DNA of 64,000 nucleotides from Legionella sp. PC997 (GTDB lineage: Bacteria > Pseudomonadota > Gammaproteobacteria > Legionellales > Legionellaceae). Shown piece by piece: positions 40,218 through 49,681 of this stretch. The DNA is taken from contig NZ_CP059576.1 of the NCBI RefSeq assembly GCF_014109825.1, positions 2,382,001 through 2,446,000 of the forward strand, written 5' to 3'. The number at the start of each line of letters is the position of its first letter. Positions within the stretch are counted from its first letter, which is position 1. Under the pieces are notes generated by a model. It was given only the letters and a program-made list of their open reading frames with translations, made no database searches and was not told where the DNA came from. A program made the translations under genes and the position numbers.

Positions 40218-40775
40218 ATGATCTTAGATAAGTTACTGGGAAAGCAATCTGTAATTATATCACTGGATGTAGACAATTTTTTGTTTGAACGGTTAGAACA
40301 AATTAAAGCAGCCGGTTTCGATTTAGTTGAAATTAATTCAACAGATCAAAAATTATTAGCCCAGGCAGTCACCCGCTGCCCCTCCCTTAAAATCGGTGCC
40401 GGTGGTGTAATCGATACGCAACAACTTGAAAACTGCTATCAGGCAGGCGTACATTTTGCGACCAGCCCTGGGTATCTACCTGAAATTGCACAAACCGCAA
40501 ATGTTTACTCATTCAACTATTTGCCAGGGGTTGCAACAATTTCCGAAGCCATGGCAGTGATGAGTCTTGGACTTGGACACGTCCGTCCCTTCCCGGCTGA
40601 CTTAGCTTTTTGTACACTATTGAATAAGTGTCTTCCTCACTTAAAACTATTTCCAGCGGAAATTGAATGGGAAGAAGCAGAACATTTTCTTAATTTACCC
40701 TCTGTAGCAGCGGTAAGTATACATGACCCTGATATAAAACAGCTCAATGCGCTCACAACAAGTATTTTGGCTTAA
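40218..40775 (+). CDS. KDPG/KHG aldolase-like protein with altered active site
   Basis: The protein is 185 aa, shorter than Eda (about 213). It keeps the class I aldolase barrel pattern: FDLVEINSTD with the general-base Glu39, IGAGGVIDTQQLENCYQAG, HFATSPGYLPE and ATISEAMAVMSLG. The strand that normally carries the Schiff-base lysine (K in FKFFPAE of Eda) reads HVRPFPADLA here, with Arg123 at that place. A lysine occurs later, in HLKLFPAE (143), aligned with the phosphate-binding strand. The C-terminal end is reduced. It may be inactive, rewired or a binding protein. It lies among the large unknown proteins. Confidence 0.7.
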   Translation: MILDKLLGKQSVIISLDVDNFLFERLEQIKAAGFDLVEINSTDQKLLAQAVTRCPSLKIGAGGVIDTQQLENCYQAGVHFATSPGYLPEIAQTANVYSFNYLPGVATISEAMAVMSLGLGHVRPFPADLAFCTLLNKCLPHLKLFPAEIEWEEAEHFLNLPSVAAVSIHDPDIKQLNALTTSILA

Positions 40776-40838
40776 GGTCATGTTAGGAATTTAAATTTTA
40801 TTTCGTTATTATACCGAGCCTAATTTTTCCTTAATCTT

Positions 40839-40881
40839 CCAAGCCTATAATAGTGCTTAATCAAACTGATTATAGGCTTGG
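40839..40881. promoter_or_regulatory. perfect 13-bp inverted repeat abutting the start of the next gene
   Basis: CCAAGCCTATAAT (40839-40851) and ATTATAGGCTTGG (40869-40881) match with no mismatch across a 17-base loop and end one base before ATG 40883. A folded mRNA would hide the translation start. As DNA it could be a repressor site. Confidence 0.65.
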
Positions 40882-40882
40882 C

Positions 40883-42790
40883 ATGATTGATACCGCTCTA
40901 TTAGACCAAACAATAGCAACTCTCACTACCTATAACGGAAAAACTAAAATTGATCCTGCGTTTGACAATTACAAACGAGGCATAGAAAAAGCATTTATTG
41001 GTTTTATTCATCAATGCAAAACAATTCCTCTTGCACAGCAATTAGATTATATTACCAAAGAAATGAAAGAAAAAACCGGTAGGATGTCTGCCGAAATTGA
41101 AAAAGACAGCAACCAAAAGCGTAGTTGGACTTTAATTTTTTCCCTAGCAGCTTTAGCACTCGAACGAAAACGAGATTTACCCCAAGATCATCCTGAAATT
41201 GCCCCTATCGATAAGCTCCTCTCTGGGCTAAGCAATGGATGGGTCAATGGATTTGGTTCAATAGGATTCGGTATAACACTTAATAATGAAGCTATAGATG
41301 ATATTTTAAATGGATTAAAAAGCTGGATTCTAAAATATGATACCGATCGAGTGGAACTGTCTAAGCATGATAATATTTTGGCACTTTATTCTTCTATAAG
41401 CGCACTTGAGGAAAAATTATTAGGTTCACGCCTAACCCCAAGCAGATTTAAGGAGGAAATGGGGTTCATAAAGGATCATTTGATTAGTAAATTTAACGAA
41501 CTAAAAAACCGATTAGAGGTCAGAAAAAATACTGTTCCAGTACTTAACCCATCAAAGGAAATTCTTTCAGAAGAAGATAATTTATACACACAATTTAAGC
41601 AGGAATTAAACAGTTTAAAAATACAACAAGGTCAAATTCAACAAAATATCGATAGCTTTCCGCAACAACATTTTAATCGAGTAGCTAAATTACACCAATT
41701 CTTAGAGAATGTGCCTTTGGAAAGAAACCAGGAACTCATGAGTCAATTTTGGAAGCACTATGATACCCCAGAAAAATTCAATCAACTTTTATTCGATCTG
41801 GAGATACCGGAAAATGAAAAGGCTGGATGGAATGAATATTTTAAATACCAATATGGCTCTTATCGAGAACAAGTCACGGCAATATTATGGACAGGAAGTT
41901 GGGGGATTCCCCAATTTATGGGGGGCATACCAAGCCATACCATTTCTTTAGAATTGTTGTATAAAAAATGCGATGCGGTTTTACAACCACTTCGCATAAT
42001 TCACTCTAAGCTTGAAAAGCAAAAATTAATTTTGGAAGCTCCCGCCTCTTCTCAGCTCATTAACAATATAGAAGAAGAGTTAAAAAACTTGGCGATGTTA
42101 AAACCAGCTAAAATTGACTTCTTAGCAGATGAATACGTTAATGTTATAAAACATAGATCAACTAATACATTCGCTAAGATAAATACGGATATTGAGGAAT
42201 TGAGCAAAGAGCTTGAAAAACAAAGGAAAATGGTTCAAAGCTTCAAAAGCATTCATGAAAAAATCCAACTATTGAAGAAGAACATGGATTGTTCGCGCTT
42301 AGAAGGAATGTTTAGATTATATCTAAATGCAGCAAGTATTAAGTTGAACCAGACTTCTCAACCTTTACCCGTTGACTTGCCAATAGCTCTAAAAATCGCT
42401 ACTTTGGAGCACTCTATAATTAGAGCGCAGTCAAATGTACTTGGACTTCAATTAAGTCTTAATCAAATAGCCCTAGCGTTTGATCATCAAAAATCGAATG
42501 TAATCGAACTGGTCTCCAAATTTATCCATGATAAAGAAAATACGTGGGGCCATATATTATTATCCATATTTTCCTCTTCTTATAAAACAATGTTTGATGA
42601 GTTAAAGGATGCTCTAAATGAAAAAACACCTGATGAGTGTTTAAATAAAATGATAGGAGCATTGGGCATTACAAATGAACCAAAACAAGAAAAAGAACTT
42701 TCAACTCACTTTAAAGAACTAAAAAAAGAAGCCTTAAAAGTTTTAAGTGAGGATTACATAGAAGAAATACCAATAGTTAAACCCACATAG
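40883..42790 (+). CDS. about 635-aa helical protein of unknown function; candidate Dot/Icm effector
   Basis: I recognise no domain. The protein is mostly alpha-helical and charged, with coiled-coil stretches near 240-270 (FKQELNSLKIQQGQIQQNI), 375-400 and 425-470 (IEELSKELEKQRKMVQSF). A Gly/Trp-rich patch (TGSWGIPQFMGGIPSH) interrupts the helices. The C-terminus is Lys/Glu-rich, ending DYIEEIPIVKPT. There is no signal peptide. Two starts are possible: GTG 40853 or ATG 40883. I prefer ATG because the GTG lies within the loop of the inverted repeat, but neither has a clear ribosome site. It is convergent with lspA, 7 bases away. Confidence 0.68.
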   Translation: MIDTALLDQTIATLTTYNGKTKIDPAFDNYKRGIEKAFIGFIHQCKTIPLAQQLDYITKEMKEKTGRMSAEIEKDSNQKRSWTLIFSLAALALERKRDLPQDHPEIAPIDKLLSGLSNGWVNGFGSIGFGITLNNEAIDDILNGLKSWILKYDTDRVELSKHDNILALYSSISALEEKLLGSRLTPSRFKEEMGFIKDHLISKFNELKNRLEVRKNTVPVLNPSKEILSEEDNLYTQFKQELNSLKIQQGQIQQNIDSFPQQHFNRVAKLHQFLENVPLERNQELMSQFWKHYDTPEKFNQLLFDLEIPENEKAGWNEYFKYQYGSYREQVTAILWTGSWGIPQFMGGIPSHTISLELLYKKCDAVLQPLRIIHSKLEKQKLILEAPASSQLINNIEEELKNLAMLKPAKIDFLADEYVNVIKHRSTNTFAKINTDIEELSKELEKQRKMVQSFKSIHEKIQLLKKNMDCSRLEGMFRLYLNAASIKLNQTSQPLPVDLPIALKIATLEHSIIRAQSNVLGLQLSLNQIALAFDHQKSNVIELVSKFIHDKENTWGHILLSIFSSSYKTMFDELKDALNEKTPDECLNKMIGALGITNEPKQEKELSTHFKELKKEALKVLSEDYIEEIPIVKPT

Positions 42791-42797
42791 AATTTAA

Positions 42798-43265
42798 TTA
42801 ATTACTTTTATTAATTAATAAATCCAAAATAAAAAATCCAGCCCCAATACAAATCGCGCTATCTGCTATATTAAAAGTAGCAAAATGATGATGTTTGTAA
42901 TATACATCTATAAAGTCAATGACATAACCATGGTAGGCTCTGTCGAACAAATTACCTATCGCCCCCCCTAAAATAAGACTTATTCCAGCCAAAAGTAACT
43001 TTGCCTGACTTGCAGTACGATATAACCAAATAGCTAGAATACCGCTCACAATTAAACTGAAACTGGCAAAAAACCATCGATGCCAATTTCCAGCGCCGCT
43101 TAAAAAACTAAATGCTGCGCCGGAGTTATAAGCCAAAGTAAGGTTAAACATTGGGAAAACAGCTAATGGTTTATAGGGTGTTAAAAAAAACTCCACCAAG
43201 TATTTACTTACTTGATCACAAATAACTACAAAAAGACTTAATATAAACCATGGCCATTTTTTCAT
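42798..43265 (-). CDS. lspA: lipoprotein signal peptidase
   Basis: The protein is 155 aa with four membrane helices. The two catalytic aspartates are Asp117 in GYVIDFID and Asp135 in [27 protein letters not shown] and [10 protein letters not shown] are the other conserved boxes. The enzyme removes signal peptides from diacylglyceryl-modified prolipoproteins in the inner membrane. The start overlaps the ileS stop by 4 bases, the usual ileS-lspA coupling. Confidence 0.96.
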   Translation of the reverse strand: MKKWPWFILSLFVVICDQVSKYLVEFFLTPYKPLAVFPMFNLTLAYNSGAAFSFLSGAGNWHRWFFASFSLIVSGILAIWLYRTASQAKLLLAGISLILGGAIGNLFDRAYHGYVIDFIDVYYKHHHFATFNIADSAICIGAGFFILDLLINKSN

Positions 43266-46057
43266 ATAAATTGTCTCTTTTCCTCTTGCCCACTGATATT
43301 ACTGACACAACGTAAACAGAGCTCAGGATGTTGCGCATCTTGTCCCACATCAGGTCGTCTATGCCAGCAACGAGCACATTTTTCATGGGCACTTGCTGAA
43401 ACCGCAATCGCAAAACCATAGGCTGTGGCAGACAGCCCAGCAGGAGCTGAATCCATGGGTTGTACTGCTGCATCTGATGTAATTAATAAAAAGCGCAATT
43501 CCTCGCCCAAACGAGTCAGTTTAGGGAATACTTTGTTATCCGCATATAAATTTACCTCGGCAGCTAAAGCGGAACCGATTTCGCCCCTTTGACGTGTTTC
43601 TTCCAAAGCTTTATTAACTTCGTCGCGAATTACATGCAGTTCTTCCCAATCCGTCATGTTCACATCATCAATCTTTGGCCAAGCATCATACCAAAGCTCC
43701 GTAAAGACTGATTCTTGTTTATAACCCGGTATATAGCGGCTTATCTCCTCAGCTGTAAAGGATAATATGGGAGCTATCCAAAGAGTAAAGGCCCTAATAA
43801 TGTGGTACATAGCAGTTTGACAAGACCGTCGGGCTTTGCTTTCTTTTGCGGTGGTATATTGTCTGTCCTTAATTAAATCCAGATAAAAGCTTCCCATATC
43901 TACCGCACAGAAATTATGAATCTTCTGATAAATAATATGGAATTGATAGTTTTCATAGGCTTCTATAATTTCATCTTGCAAGAGCTGAGTTCGTTTTAAT
44001 GCCCATTTATCCAATTCCAGAAGATCTTTGACATGTACACAATCCTTGGTTGGATCAAAATCAAATAAATTCGCAAGCAAAAAGCGGGCCGTATTACGAA
44101 TTCTGCGATAAGCATCTGCATTTCTCTTTATAATTTCATCTGAAATGCTCACTTCATGTCGATAATCTGTAGACGCCACCCATAAACGTAAAATATCAGC
44201 ACCGTGTTGATTGACTAATTTATCTAAAGCAACATAGTTTCCTTTGGATTTAGAAAGCTTTTTACCTTCAGCATCCACGGTATATCCATGAGTCAATACG
44301 GTTTTATAAGGAGCCACACCATACATTGCTACGGAAGTGGTTAACGAAGAGTTAAACCAGCCGCGATGTTGATCCGAACCTTCAAAATAAATATCTGCAG
44401 GGAAAGCCAAAGCCTCATTTTGCTTTAGAACAGAAAAATGGGTTACTCCGGAGTCAAACCACACGTCCATAGTGTCATTAATTTTTTCATAAAACTCAGC
44501 ATCCTTTCCAAGTAATTCTTTTATATCCATTTCGAACCAGGCATCGATCCCGGATTTTTCAATAAGCAAGGCTACTTTTTCGATAAGCTCTAATGTATCA
44601 GGATGCAATTCACGCGTCGAGCTATGTACAAATAAAGGCATAGGTGTACCCCATGCTCTTTGCCTTGATATACACCAATCAGGTCTATTTTCAACCATAT
44701 TGCTAATTCGAGCCTTACCCCAATCAGGAACCCAAGTTACTTTATCGATTTCTTTGAGAATATGTTCTCTTAATTGGCTTTTATCCATAGAGATAAACCA
44801 TTGAGGCGTGGCCAAGAAAATCATCGGTGATTTATGCCGCCAGCAATGGGGGTAACTATGTCTAATATTTTCTTTAGCTAAAAGCACACCATGTTCCGCT
44901 AAAGCATTCAAAATAGTATCATTAGCCTTTAAAACAGACAGACCCGCAAACAGTTCTACATCATCAGCAAAACAACCATTTCCTTTAACTGGATTAATTA
45001 ACGGCAAATTATAGGCTTTACCAACTAAGTAATCATCTGGTCCATGAGCAGGTGCTGTATGAACACTTCCTGTGCCGGATTCAGTAGTTACGTGCTCACC
45101 TAATACCACAGGGACAAAACGATTATATAGAGGATGTTTCAATTTCAAATGTTCAAATACCTTTCCTTTTACCGCGCCACGAACGGTATATTGCGTCATT
45201 CCATAACGAGCCATCGCTGATTCAACCAAATCAGTAGCAAGTATCCAATATGCATCACCCGTATCTACTAAAGAATAGTCGATTGCGGGATGCAAACATA
45301 CCGCTTCATTAGCAGGTAAACTCCATGGGGTTGTTGTCCAAATAGGAAGGCCCAGTGGTTTTATTTCTGCCTTTCCTGGAAACAAATGAATAAACTCTTC
45401 AGGATTTACTGCAAAAAAAGTGACATCAATCGATGGAGAAGTTTTCTCATCATAGTCGACTTCCGCTTCCGCTAAAGCAGAACCACAATCAATACACCAA
45501 TGTACCGGTTTAAAACCTTGTTGCAAATGACCGTTTTTAATCATAAGACCTAATGCACGAACAATATTGGCTTCATAGCGAAAATCCATAGTGACATAAG
45601 GATTATACCAATCACCAAAAACCCCAAGTCTTTGAAATTCATCGCGTTGAATATCAATTTGGCTCGCTGCATATTCACGGCATTTGGCACGAAACTCTCT
45701 AGCAGATACCTTATCCCCAACTCGGCCTATCTTTTTCTCTACATTAAGCTCAATAGGTAACCCGTGACAGTCCCATCCAGGAACAAAGGGTGCATCATAC
45801 CCGCTAAGCGATTTGGATTTAACGATAATATCTTTAAGTATTTTATTTAAGGCATGACCGCAGTGTAAGTGACCATTCGCATAAGGAGGACCATCATGCA
45901 GAATGAAGCGCTTACTTCCGGAACGGGCTTTACGAATTTTTTCATATATTTTTTTTGCCTGCCAATCAGCCAAAACCTCAGGCTCTCGAGTAGCTAGACT
46001 TGCCTTCATCGGAAATGAAGTATTGGGAAGATTCAATGTATCTTTATATTCTGCCAT
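43262..46057 (-). CDS. ileS: isoleucyl-tRNA synthetase
   Basis: The protein is about 931 aa. The class I HIGH motif appears as [14 protein letters not shown], the editing domain has [16 protein letters not shown], and the KMSKS loop is [15 protein letters not shown]-equivalent WFNSS is in [12 protein letters not shown]. The C-terminal zinc motif has [12 protein letters not shown] and [11 protein letters not shown] 46057 is preferred to an earlier in-frame start at 46075, since [13 protein letters not shown] is the family N-terminus. It is followed by lspA; ribF lies upstream in the same direction, 159 bases away. Confidence 0.97.
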   Translation of the reverse strand: MAEYKDTLNLPNTSFPMKASLATREPEVLADWQAKKIYEKIRKARSGSKRFILHDGPPYANGHLHCGHALNKILKDIIVKSKSLSGYDAPFVPGWDCHGLPIELNVEKKIGRVGDKVSAREFRAKCREYAASQIDIQRDEFQRLGVFGDWYNPYVTMDFRYEANIVRALGLMIKNGHLQQGFKPVHWCIDCGSALAEAEVDYDEKTSPSIDVTFFAVNPEEFIHLFPGKAEIKPLGLPIWTTTPWSLPANEAVCLHPAIDYSLVDTGDAYWILATDLVESAMARYGMTQYTVRGAVKGKVFEHLKLKHPLYNRFVPVVLGEHVTTESGTGSVHTAPAHGPDDYLVGKAYNLPLINPVKGNGCFADDVELFAGLSVLKANDTILNALAEHGVLLAKENIRHSYPHCWRHKSPMIFLATPQWFISMDKSQLREHILKEIDKVTWVPDWGKARISNMVENRPDWCISRQRAWGTPMPLFVHSSTRELHPDTLELIEKVALLIEKSGIDAWFEMDIKELLGKDAEFYEKINDTMDVWFDSGVTHFSVLKQNEALAFPADIYFEGSDQHRGWFNSSLTTSVAMYGVAPYKTVLTHGYTVDAEGKKLSKSKGNYVALDKLVNQHGADILRLWVASTDYRHEVSISDEIIKRNADAYRRIRNTARFLLANLFDFDPTKDCVHVKDLLELDKWALKRTQLLQDEIIEAYENYQFHIIYQKIHNFCAVDMGSFYLDLIKDRQYTTAKESKARRSCQTAMYHIIRAFTLWIAPILSFTAEEISRYIPGYKQESVFTELWYDAWPKIDDVNMTDWEELHVIRDEVNKALEETRQRGEIGSALAAEVNLYADNKVFPKLTRLGEELRFLLITSDAAVQPMDSAPAGLSATAYGFAIAVSASAHEKCARCWHRRPDVGQDAQHPELCLRCVSNISGQEEKRQFI

Positions 46058-46216
46058 AAGAAATTCGCTCTGCAAAATCGTTAAACTTTTGGTGACTATT
46101 CACCCCGTATCAGAATAGCTCTCATTTGATGCATGTTATATAAAAAACATTTTAAAAAAACCGCACATCATCATTGGGCCAAAATATTTTTTATTTAACC
46201 TGCACTAAATCTAAAC

Positions 46217-47167
46217 CTAGCTTTGATATAGGGGTAGTTCATTACAATTCTTGAGGAATTCTTTCGCCACCGCAATATCATCATATATCTGCGCAATTAA
46301 AGCATCCACCGAAGTGAATTTAACCTCATCACGCAATTTGTGCAAGAAAAACACTTGCAATAATTCACCATAGATAGACTGATCAAAATCGAATAAATGC
46401 ACTTCCAAAATATTCTTACTGCCATCTACTGTAGGACGACGTCCCACATTAGCAACACCATATACTATTTGGTTAGCAATTCGAACCTGAACTGCAAATA
46501 CCCCCTGTAAAGGTAACGAGTATCGGTTCAGAGCCAGATTGGCAGTAGGGATTCCCCACTGACGCCCTCGTCCATCTCCATGTAACACACGCCCACAAAT
46601 ACTATAAGGTCTACCCAGGTATTTGGTAGCTGTATTCAACTCACCATGCTGTAATGCTGTTCTAATTCGAGTGGAGCTGATTCGGTTTTCATTAATACAA
46701 AAATTTGAATAAATATTCACATCGCAGGCATACTGAGAACTGAGCTCTTTCAATAAGCGCACATCACCTTCTCTATTTTTACCAAAACGAAAATCTTCAC
46801 CTATGAGCAAATATTTTACATGGAGTGTAGAAAACAAATAGGTGCGTGCAAAATCAGTCGCAGATGTTTCCGCTAATACACTATTAAATTTTAAACAGTA
46901 TACATAGTCAATCTGACATGAGCCTAAAACCTCTAATTTTTCTCTTAAACTGGAGAGTCGTGCAGGCGCTTTTTCCTGTTGGAAATATTCTCTAGGCTGT
47001 GGTTCAAATAGAATAAGAACTAAAGGTAACTTTAAGTCATTTGCTTTATTTCTTAAAGTCCTAATAAGATTTTGATGACCTAAATGCACGCCATCAAAGT
47101 TACCAATAGTAGCTACCACACCTTTATCAAAAGCAGAAAAATGTTGAATCCCGCGCAACAATTTCAT
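46217..47167 (-). CDS. ribF: bifunctional riboflavin kinase / FAD synthetase
   Basis: The protein is 316 aa. The N-terminal FAD synthetase (nucleotidyltransferase) domain has GNFDGVHLGHQNLI and EDFRFGKNREGD, with SSTRIR near 165-170. The C-terminal riboflavin kinase domain shows GRVLHGDGRGRQWGIPTANL and GVANVGRRPTVDG. It makes FMN and FAD. ribF-ileS-lspA is the conserved gammaproteobacterial order, kept here. The 178 bases upstream of the gene (47168-47345) contain nothing I can identify. Confidence 0.96.
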   Translation of the reverse strand: MKLLRGIQHFSAFDKGVVATIGNFDGVHLGHQNLIRTLRNKANDLKLPLVLILFEPQPREYFQQEKAPARLSSLREKLEVLGSCQIDYVYCLKFNSVLAETSATDFARTYLFSTLHVKYLLIGEDFRFGKNREGDVRLLKELSSQYACDVNIYSNFCINENRISSTRIRTALQHGELNTATKYLGRPYSICGRVLHGDGRGRQWGIPTANLALNRYSLPLQGVFAVQVRIANQIVYGVANVGRRPTVDGSKNILEVHLFDFDQSIYGELLQVFFLHKLRDEVKFTSVDALIAQIYDDIAVAKEFLKNCNELPLYQS

Positions 47168-47345
47168 AATAATTCAATCGTGTAACTCGAATGCAAGTAG
47201 TATACTTGTTTTCTGTCCAGTTGAGAAATTAAAAGATTGAAAAGAAACTATTAGAATTCCCTGCAAATTTGGGGCAAACAAAGCGTAACCTAGGTTCCTA
47301 ATGGAAATTATTCTCTGGATTCGCTTTGCTGCTCTGGTACTATTC

Positions 47346-47786
47346 TTATGATTTTTCTGGATGAATAGAGCGGACAATCAATACATCACATTGAGCTCCA
47401 TGCAAAATTGAGTTTGCTGTTGAACCTAATAATAATGAAAGCCCATGTTTTCCATGACTTCCGGTAACAATCAAATCGATATGTCGCTCATGCGCAACTC
47501 TTAAAATTTCATTTTTGGTGGAACCAAATTCAATAAATCGGTGTTTTGCATCAACCCCCAACTTTTCACCCAATTCATTGAGTTCTTTTTCGGCTTGCTC
47601 ACGAATGGATAATTCAACCTCAGCAAATCCGGCAAAACCAGGATATGCATATGCAGGAATGGGTTCTACGACATGAACTAATATCAAATCAGCGCCATTT
47701 TCATCAGCAATTTTTTTTGCTTTATGCGCTGCTATAATACCAACTTCATCAAAGTCAGTAGCAAATAATACCCTCTTATACATCAT
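47346..47786 (-). CDS. universal stress protein (UspA family)
   Basis: The protein is 146 aa. It starts MMYKRVLFATDFDEVG and has the ATP-binding pattern GSHGKHGLSLLLGSTANSIL followed by CDVLIVR. The Asp in ATDFD and the Gly-rich loop suggest an ATP-binding member. It carries a short Pro/Tyr-rich insert (PIPAYAYPGFAGFAEVE). It has its own upstream region; the 217 bases from 47787 to 48003 up to ccmI hold no convincing gene. Confidence 0.9.
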   Translation of the reverse strand: MMYKRVLFATDFDEVGIIAAHKAKKIADENGADLILVHVVEPIPAYAYPGFAGFAEVELSIREQAEKELNELGEKLGVDAKHRFIEFGSTKNEILRVAHERHIDLIVTGSHGKHGLSLLLGSTANSILHGAQCDVLIVRSIHPEKS

Positions 47787-48003
47787 TTTCTCCTTAAAAT
47801 TCCGATGCCTACTTATAGACTAGCAGATTTAAAATTAATTGCATTACAATTAGGAAGGGTTTCATATCTTAAAGAACAGATTATTAATGTATGTAATTTT
47901 TTGTTCTTTTCGGAAGGACGTGTTTTCGTTACCAACGTACTTCCGAATGACTCTAATGAAGTTTTTTCAAATGACAGGTTTAGGTCTTAATTTATTTTGG
48001 CAT

Positions 48004-48672
48004 TTATCGTAATCTAATATGCTCTTCAGCTTTAGCAATGGCTTTTCGAATTGCATTCGCTTCTTCTGATTGTTCTGGCGCCAGTTTTAATAAACGTTGC
48101 CAATAATTAATTGCATCCTCATAAGCATGACTCACAAAAGCATCCATCGCAAGCATAGCTAGTGCATCTGGCTGATTTGGATTATTTTTTAATAATCGAC
48201 TAAATATTTCGGTAATTTGTTCGGTAAATTGTTGGTTATTCAGAACCCACAAGCTATGTGCATAATTGACGGCATATTGTTCATCATCTGGATAAAATTG
48301 ATATGCTTTCGAAAAAGCCTCTACAGCGTTTTGCCGTTTATCTTGGCTATTATACAAACGTCCCAATAGATACCATCCTTTAGCACTCTTAGGAGTATCA
48401 TCCAATTTTGCGCGTAATTTATCGATTAACTCTTGCGGGCTTTTAACTGATTCCAGCATTTTTTTAGCTTGTTCCTGAGCGTTCCGATGTTGAATGTATT
48501 TTTGCCATCCACCAAATCCACCCCAATAATAATATCCAATAAATGCCACCAAAAATATAACCGGAACCAACAACAAACCCGTTATAAAATGACGTCTGAA
48601 TGGATAAATTATAATCATACAGGCCAGTCCTGCTAGACCTGCTAATAATCCCAATAACCACCATTCATTCAT
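48004..48672 (-). CDS. ccmI: cytochrome c maturation protein CcmI (TPR)
   Basis: The protein is about 222 aa. Two N-terminal membrane helices (LLGLLAGLAGLACMIIIYPF, then LVPVIFLVAFIGYYYWGG) are followed by TPR-type repeats: GWYLLGRLYNSQDKRQNAVEAFSKAYQFYP and later helices. CcmI holds apocytochrome c and presents it to CcmFH. ATG 48672 begins directly at MNEWWLLGLL, as in the family. A GTG at 48732 would overlap the ccmH stop but adds 20 non-membrane residues. It is the last gene of the ccm operon. Confidence 0.9.
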   Translation of the reverse strand: MNEWWLLGLLAGLAGLACMIIIYPFRRHFITGLLLVPVIFLVAFIGYYYWGGFGGWQKYIQHRNAQEQAKKMLESVKSPQELIDKLRAKLDDTPKSAKGWYLLGRLYNSQDKRQNAVEAFSKAYQFYPDDEQYAVNYAHSLWVLNNQQFTEQITEIFSRLLKNNPNQPDALAMLAMDAFVSHAYEDAINYWQRLLKLAPEQSEEANAIRKAIAKAEEHIRLR

Positions 48673-48731
48673 AAGAAACTCACTAATTTTAAACAGTACC
48701 TGGGTTCGCGAGAGCCCAATCCCATGACTCA

Positions 48732-49148
48732 CTAACCTAGTTCAAGTGAAGTATGCTTCTTCTCTCGGGTTCTAAAACAAGTTCGCCAAAAAATAACAAA
48801 CCCTAATAATAAAAATAAAAGAGGTCCAAACCACAGTAAAAAAGTTACCGACTTAACAGGTGGTTTGAATAGGATAAAATCACCATAACGAGCAGTTAGG
48901 TAATCACTAATTTCACTATCACTTTTACCTTGTTTAACCATTTGATACACTTGAGCACGCAGGTCTTTGGCTAATTCAGCATTGGAGTCAGCCAAGTCTT
49001 GATTTTGACAAACCAGGCACCGCAAATCTTTGAGTAGATGGTTAAACTGAGCTTCCTTTTGAGCTGAATCCAAAGGATAAGTGCTGTTTGCCCAAATAGA
49101 TGAGCATAAAAAAAGTAACAATCCAAACAAAATTTTGTCTATTCTCAT
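48732..49148 (-). CDS. ccmH: cytochrome c maturation protein CcmH (thiol reductase)
   Basis: The protein is 138 aa. A signal peptide ending near SSIWANS is followed by the RCLVCQNQ motif (Cys44, Cys47), then SNAELAKDLR and YGDFILFKPP. A C-terminal membrane anchor (LLWFGPLLFLLLGFVIFW) completes it. CcmH reduces the heme-binding cysteines of apocytochrome c. This is the short, two-gene form (CcmH plus CcmI) rather than the fused E. coli version. It overlaps ccmG by 4 bases. Confidence 0.95.
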   Translation of the reverse strand: MRIDKILFGLLLFLCSSIWANSTYPLDSAQKEAQFNHLLKDLRCLVCQNQDLADSNAELAKDLRAQVYQMVKQGKSDSEISDYLTARYGDFILFKPPVKSVTFLLWFGPLLFLLLGFVIFWRTCFRTREKKHTSLELG

Positions 49149-49681
49149 GATGTCTGCTCCAATTGTTTTATCAAAGGTAAAACCTCTTTTAACCAGACTT
49201 CTTGAGTCAAAACTCCTGCATGTCGATAGCGAATGACTCCTTTCTTATCCACCACAAAAGTCTCCGGTGCCCCATAAACTCCCAAATCAATCGCAACCTT
49301 TCCATCTTGGTCCTGGATAATGAGCTTATAGGGATTTCCCCATTGCTCTAACCATCGGAGTGCATCATTTGCTTTGTCTTTATAATTTAACCCATAAATG
49401 GGTATTCCTTCACGCGCCAGTTGCAACATAAACACCTGCTCATCAATACAAGCCGCGCACCAACTGGCCCAAACATTTAACAAAAGTACCTGATCGCGTA
49501 ATTGATTTGAATTAAAAAAGGAATTCGGATCCTGCAATTGGGGTAAACTAAACTCAGGCAATGCCTTTCCCAGCTGAACTGAAGGTAGCTCGTGTGGGTT
49601 TAGAGATAAACCGCGCCAAAGGAAAACACATAGCAGCAAAAAAAGAGCAATTGGAATAACCTTCCATCCTATTTTTTTCAT
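49145..49681 (-). CDS. ccmG: cytochrome c maturation thioredoxin CcmG/DsbE
   Basis: The protein is 178 aa with one N-terminal membrane anchor (VIPIALFLLLCVFLW), then a periplasmic thioredoxin fold. The active site is WASWCAAC (Cys74, Cys77). GVYGAPETFVVDKKG contains the cis-proline and the family's Glu. It supplies electrons to CcmH or apocytochrome c. It overlaps both ccmF and ccmH by 4 bases. Confidence 0.95.
   Translation of the reverse strand: MKKIGWKVIPIALFLLLCVFLWRGLSLNPHELPSVQLGKALPEFSLPQLQDPNSFFNSNQLRDQVLLLNVWASWCAACIDEQVFMLQLAREGIPIYGLNYKDKANDALRWLEQWGNPYKLIIQDQDGKVAIDLGVYGAPETFVVDKKGVIRYRHAGVLTQEVWLKEVLPLIKQLEQTS

Noticed and set aside
47805-47990. Open frame of 61 codons on the plus strand between usp and ccmI
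   Set aside because: It overlaps the likely promoter region of usp, has no ribosome site and no family-like sequence.
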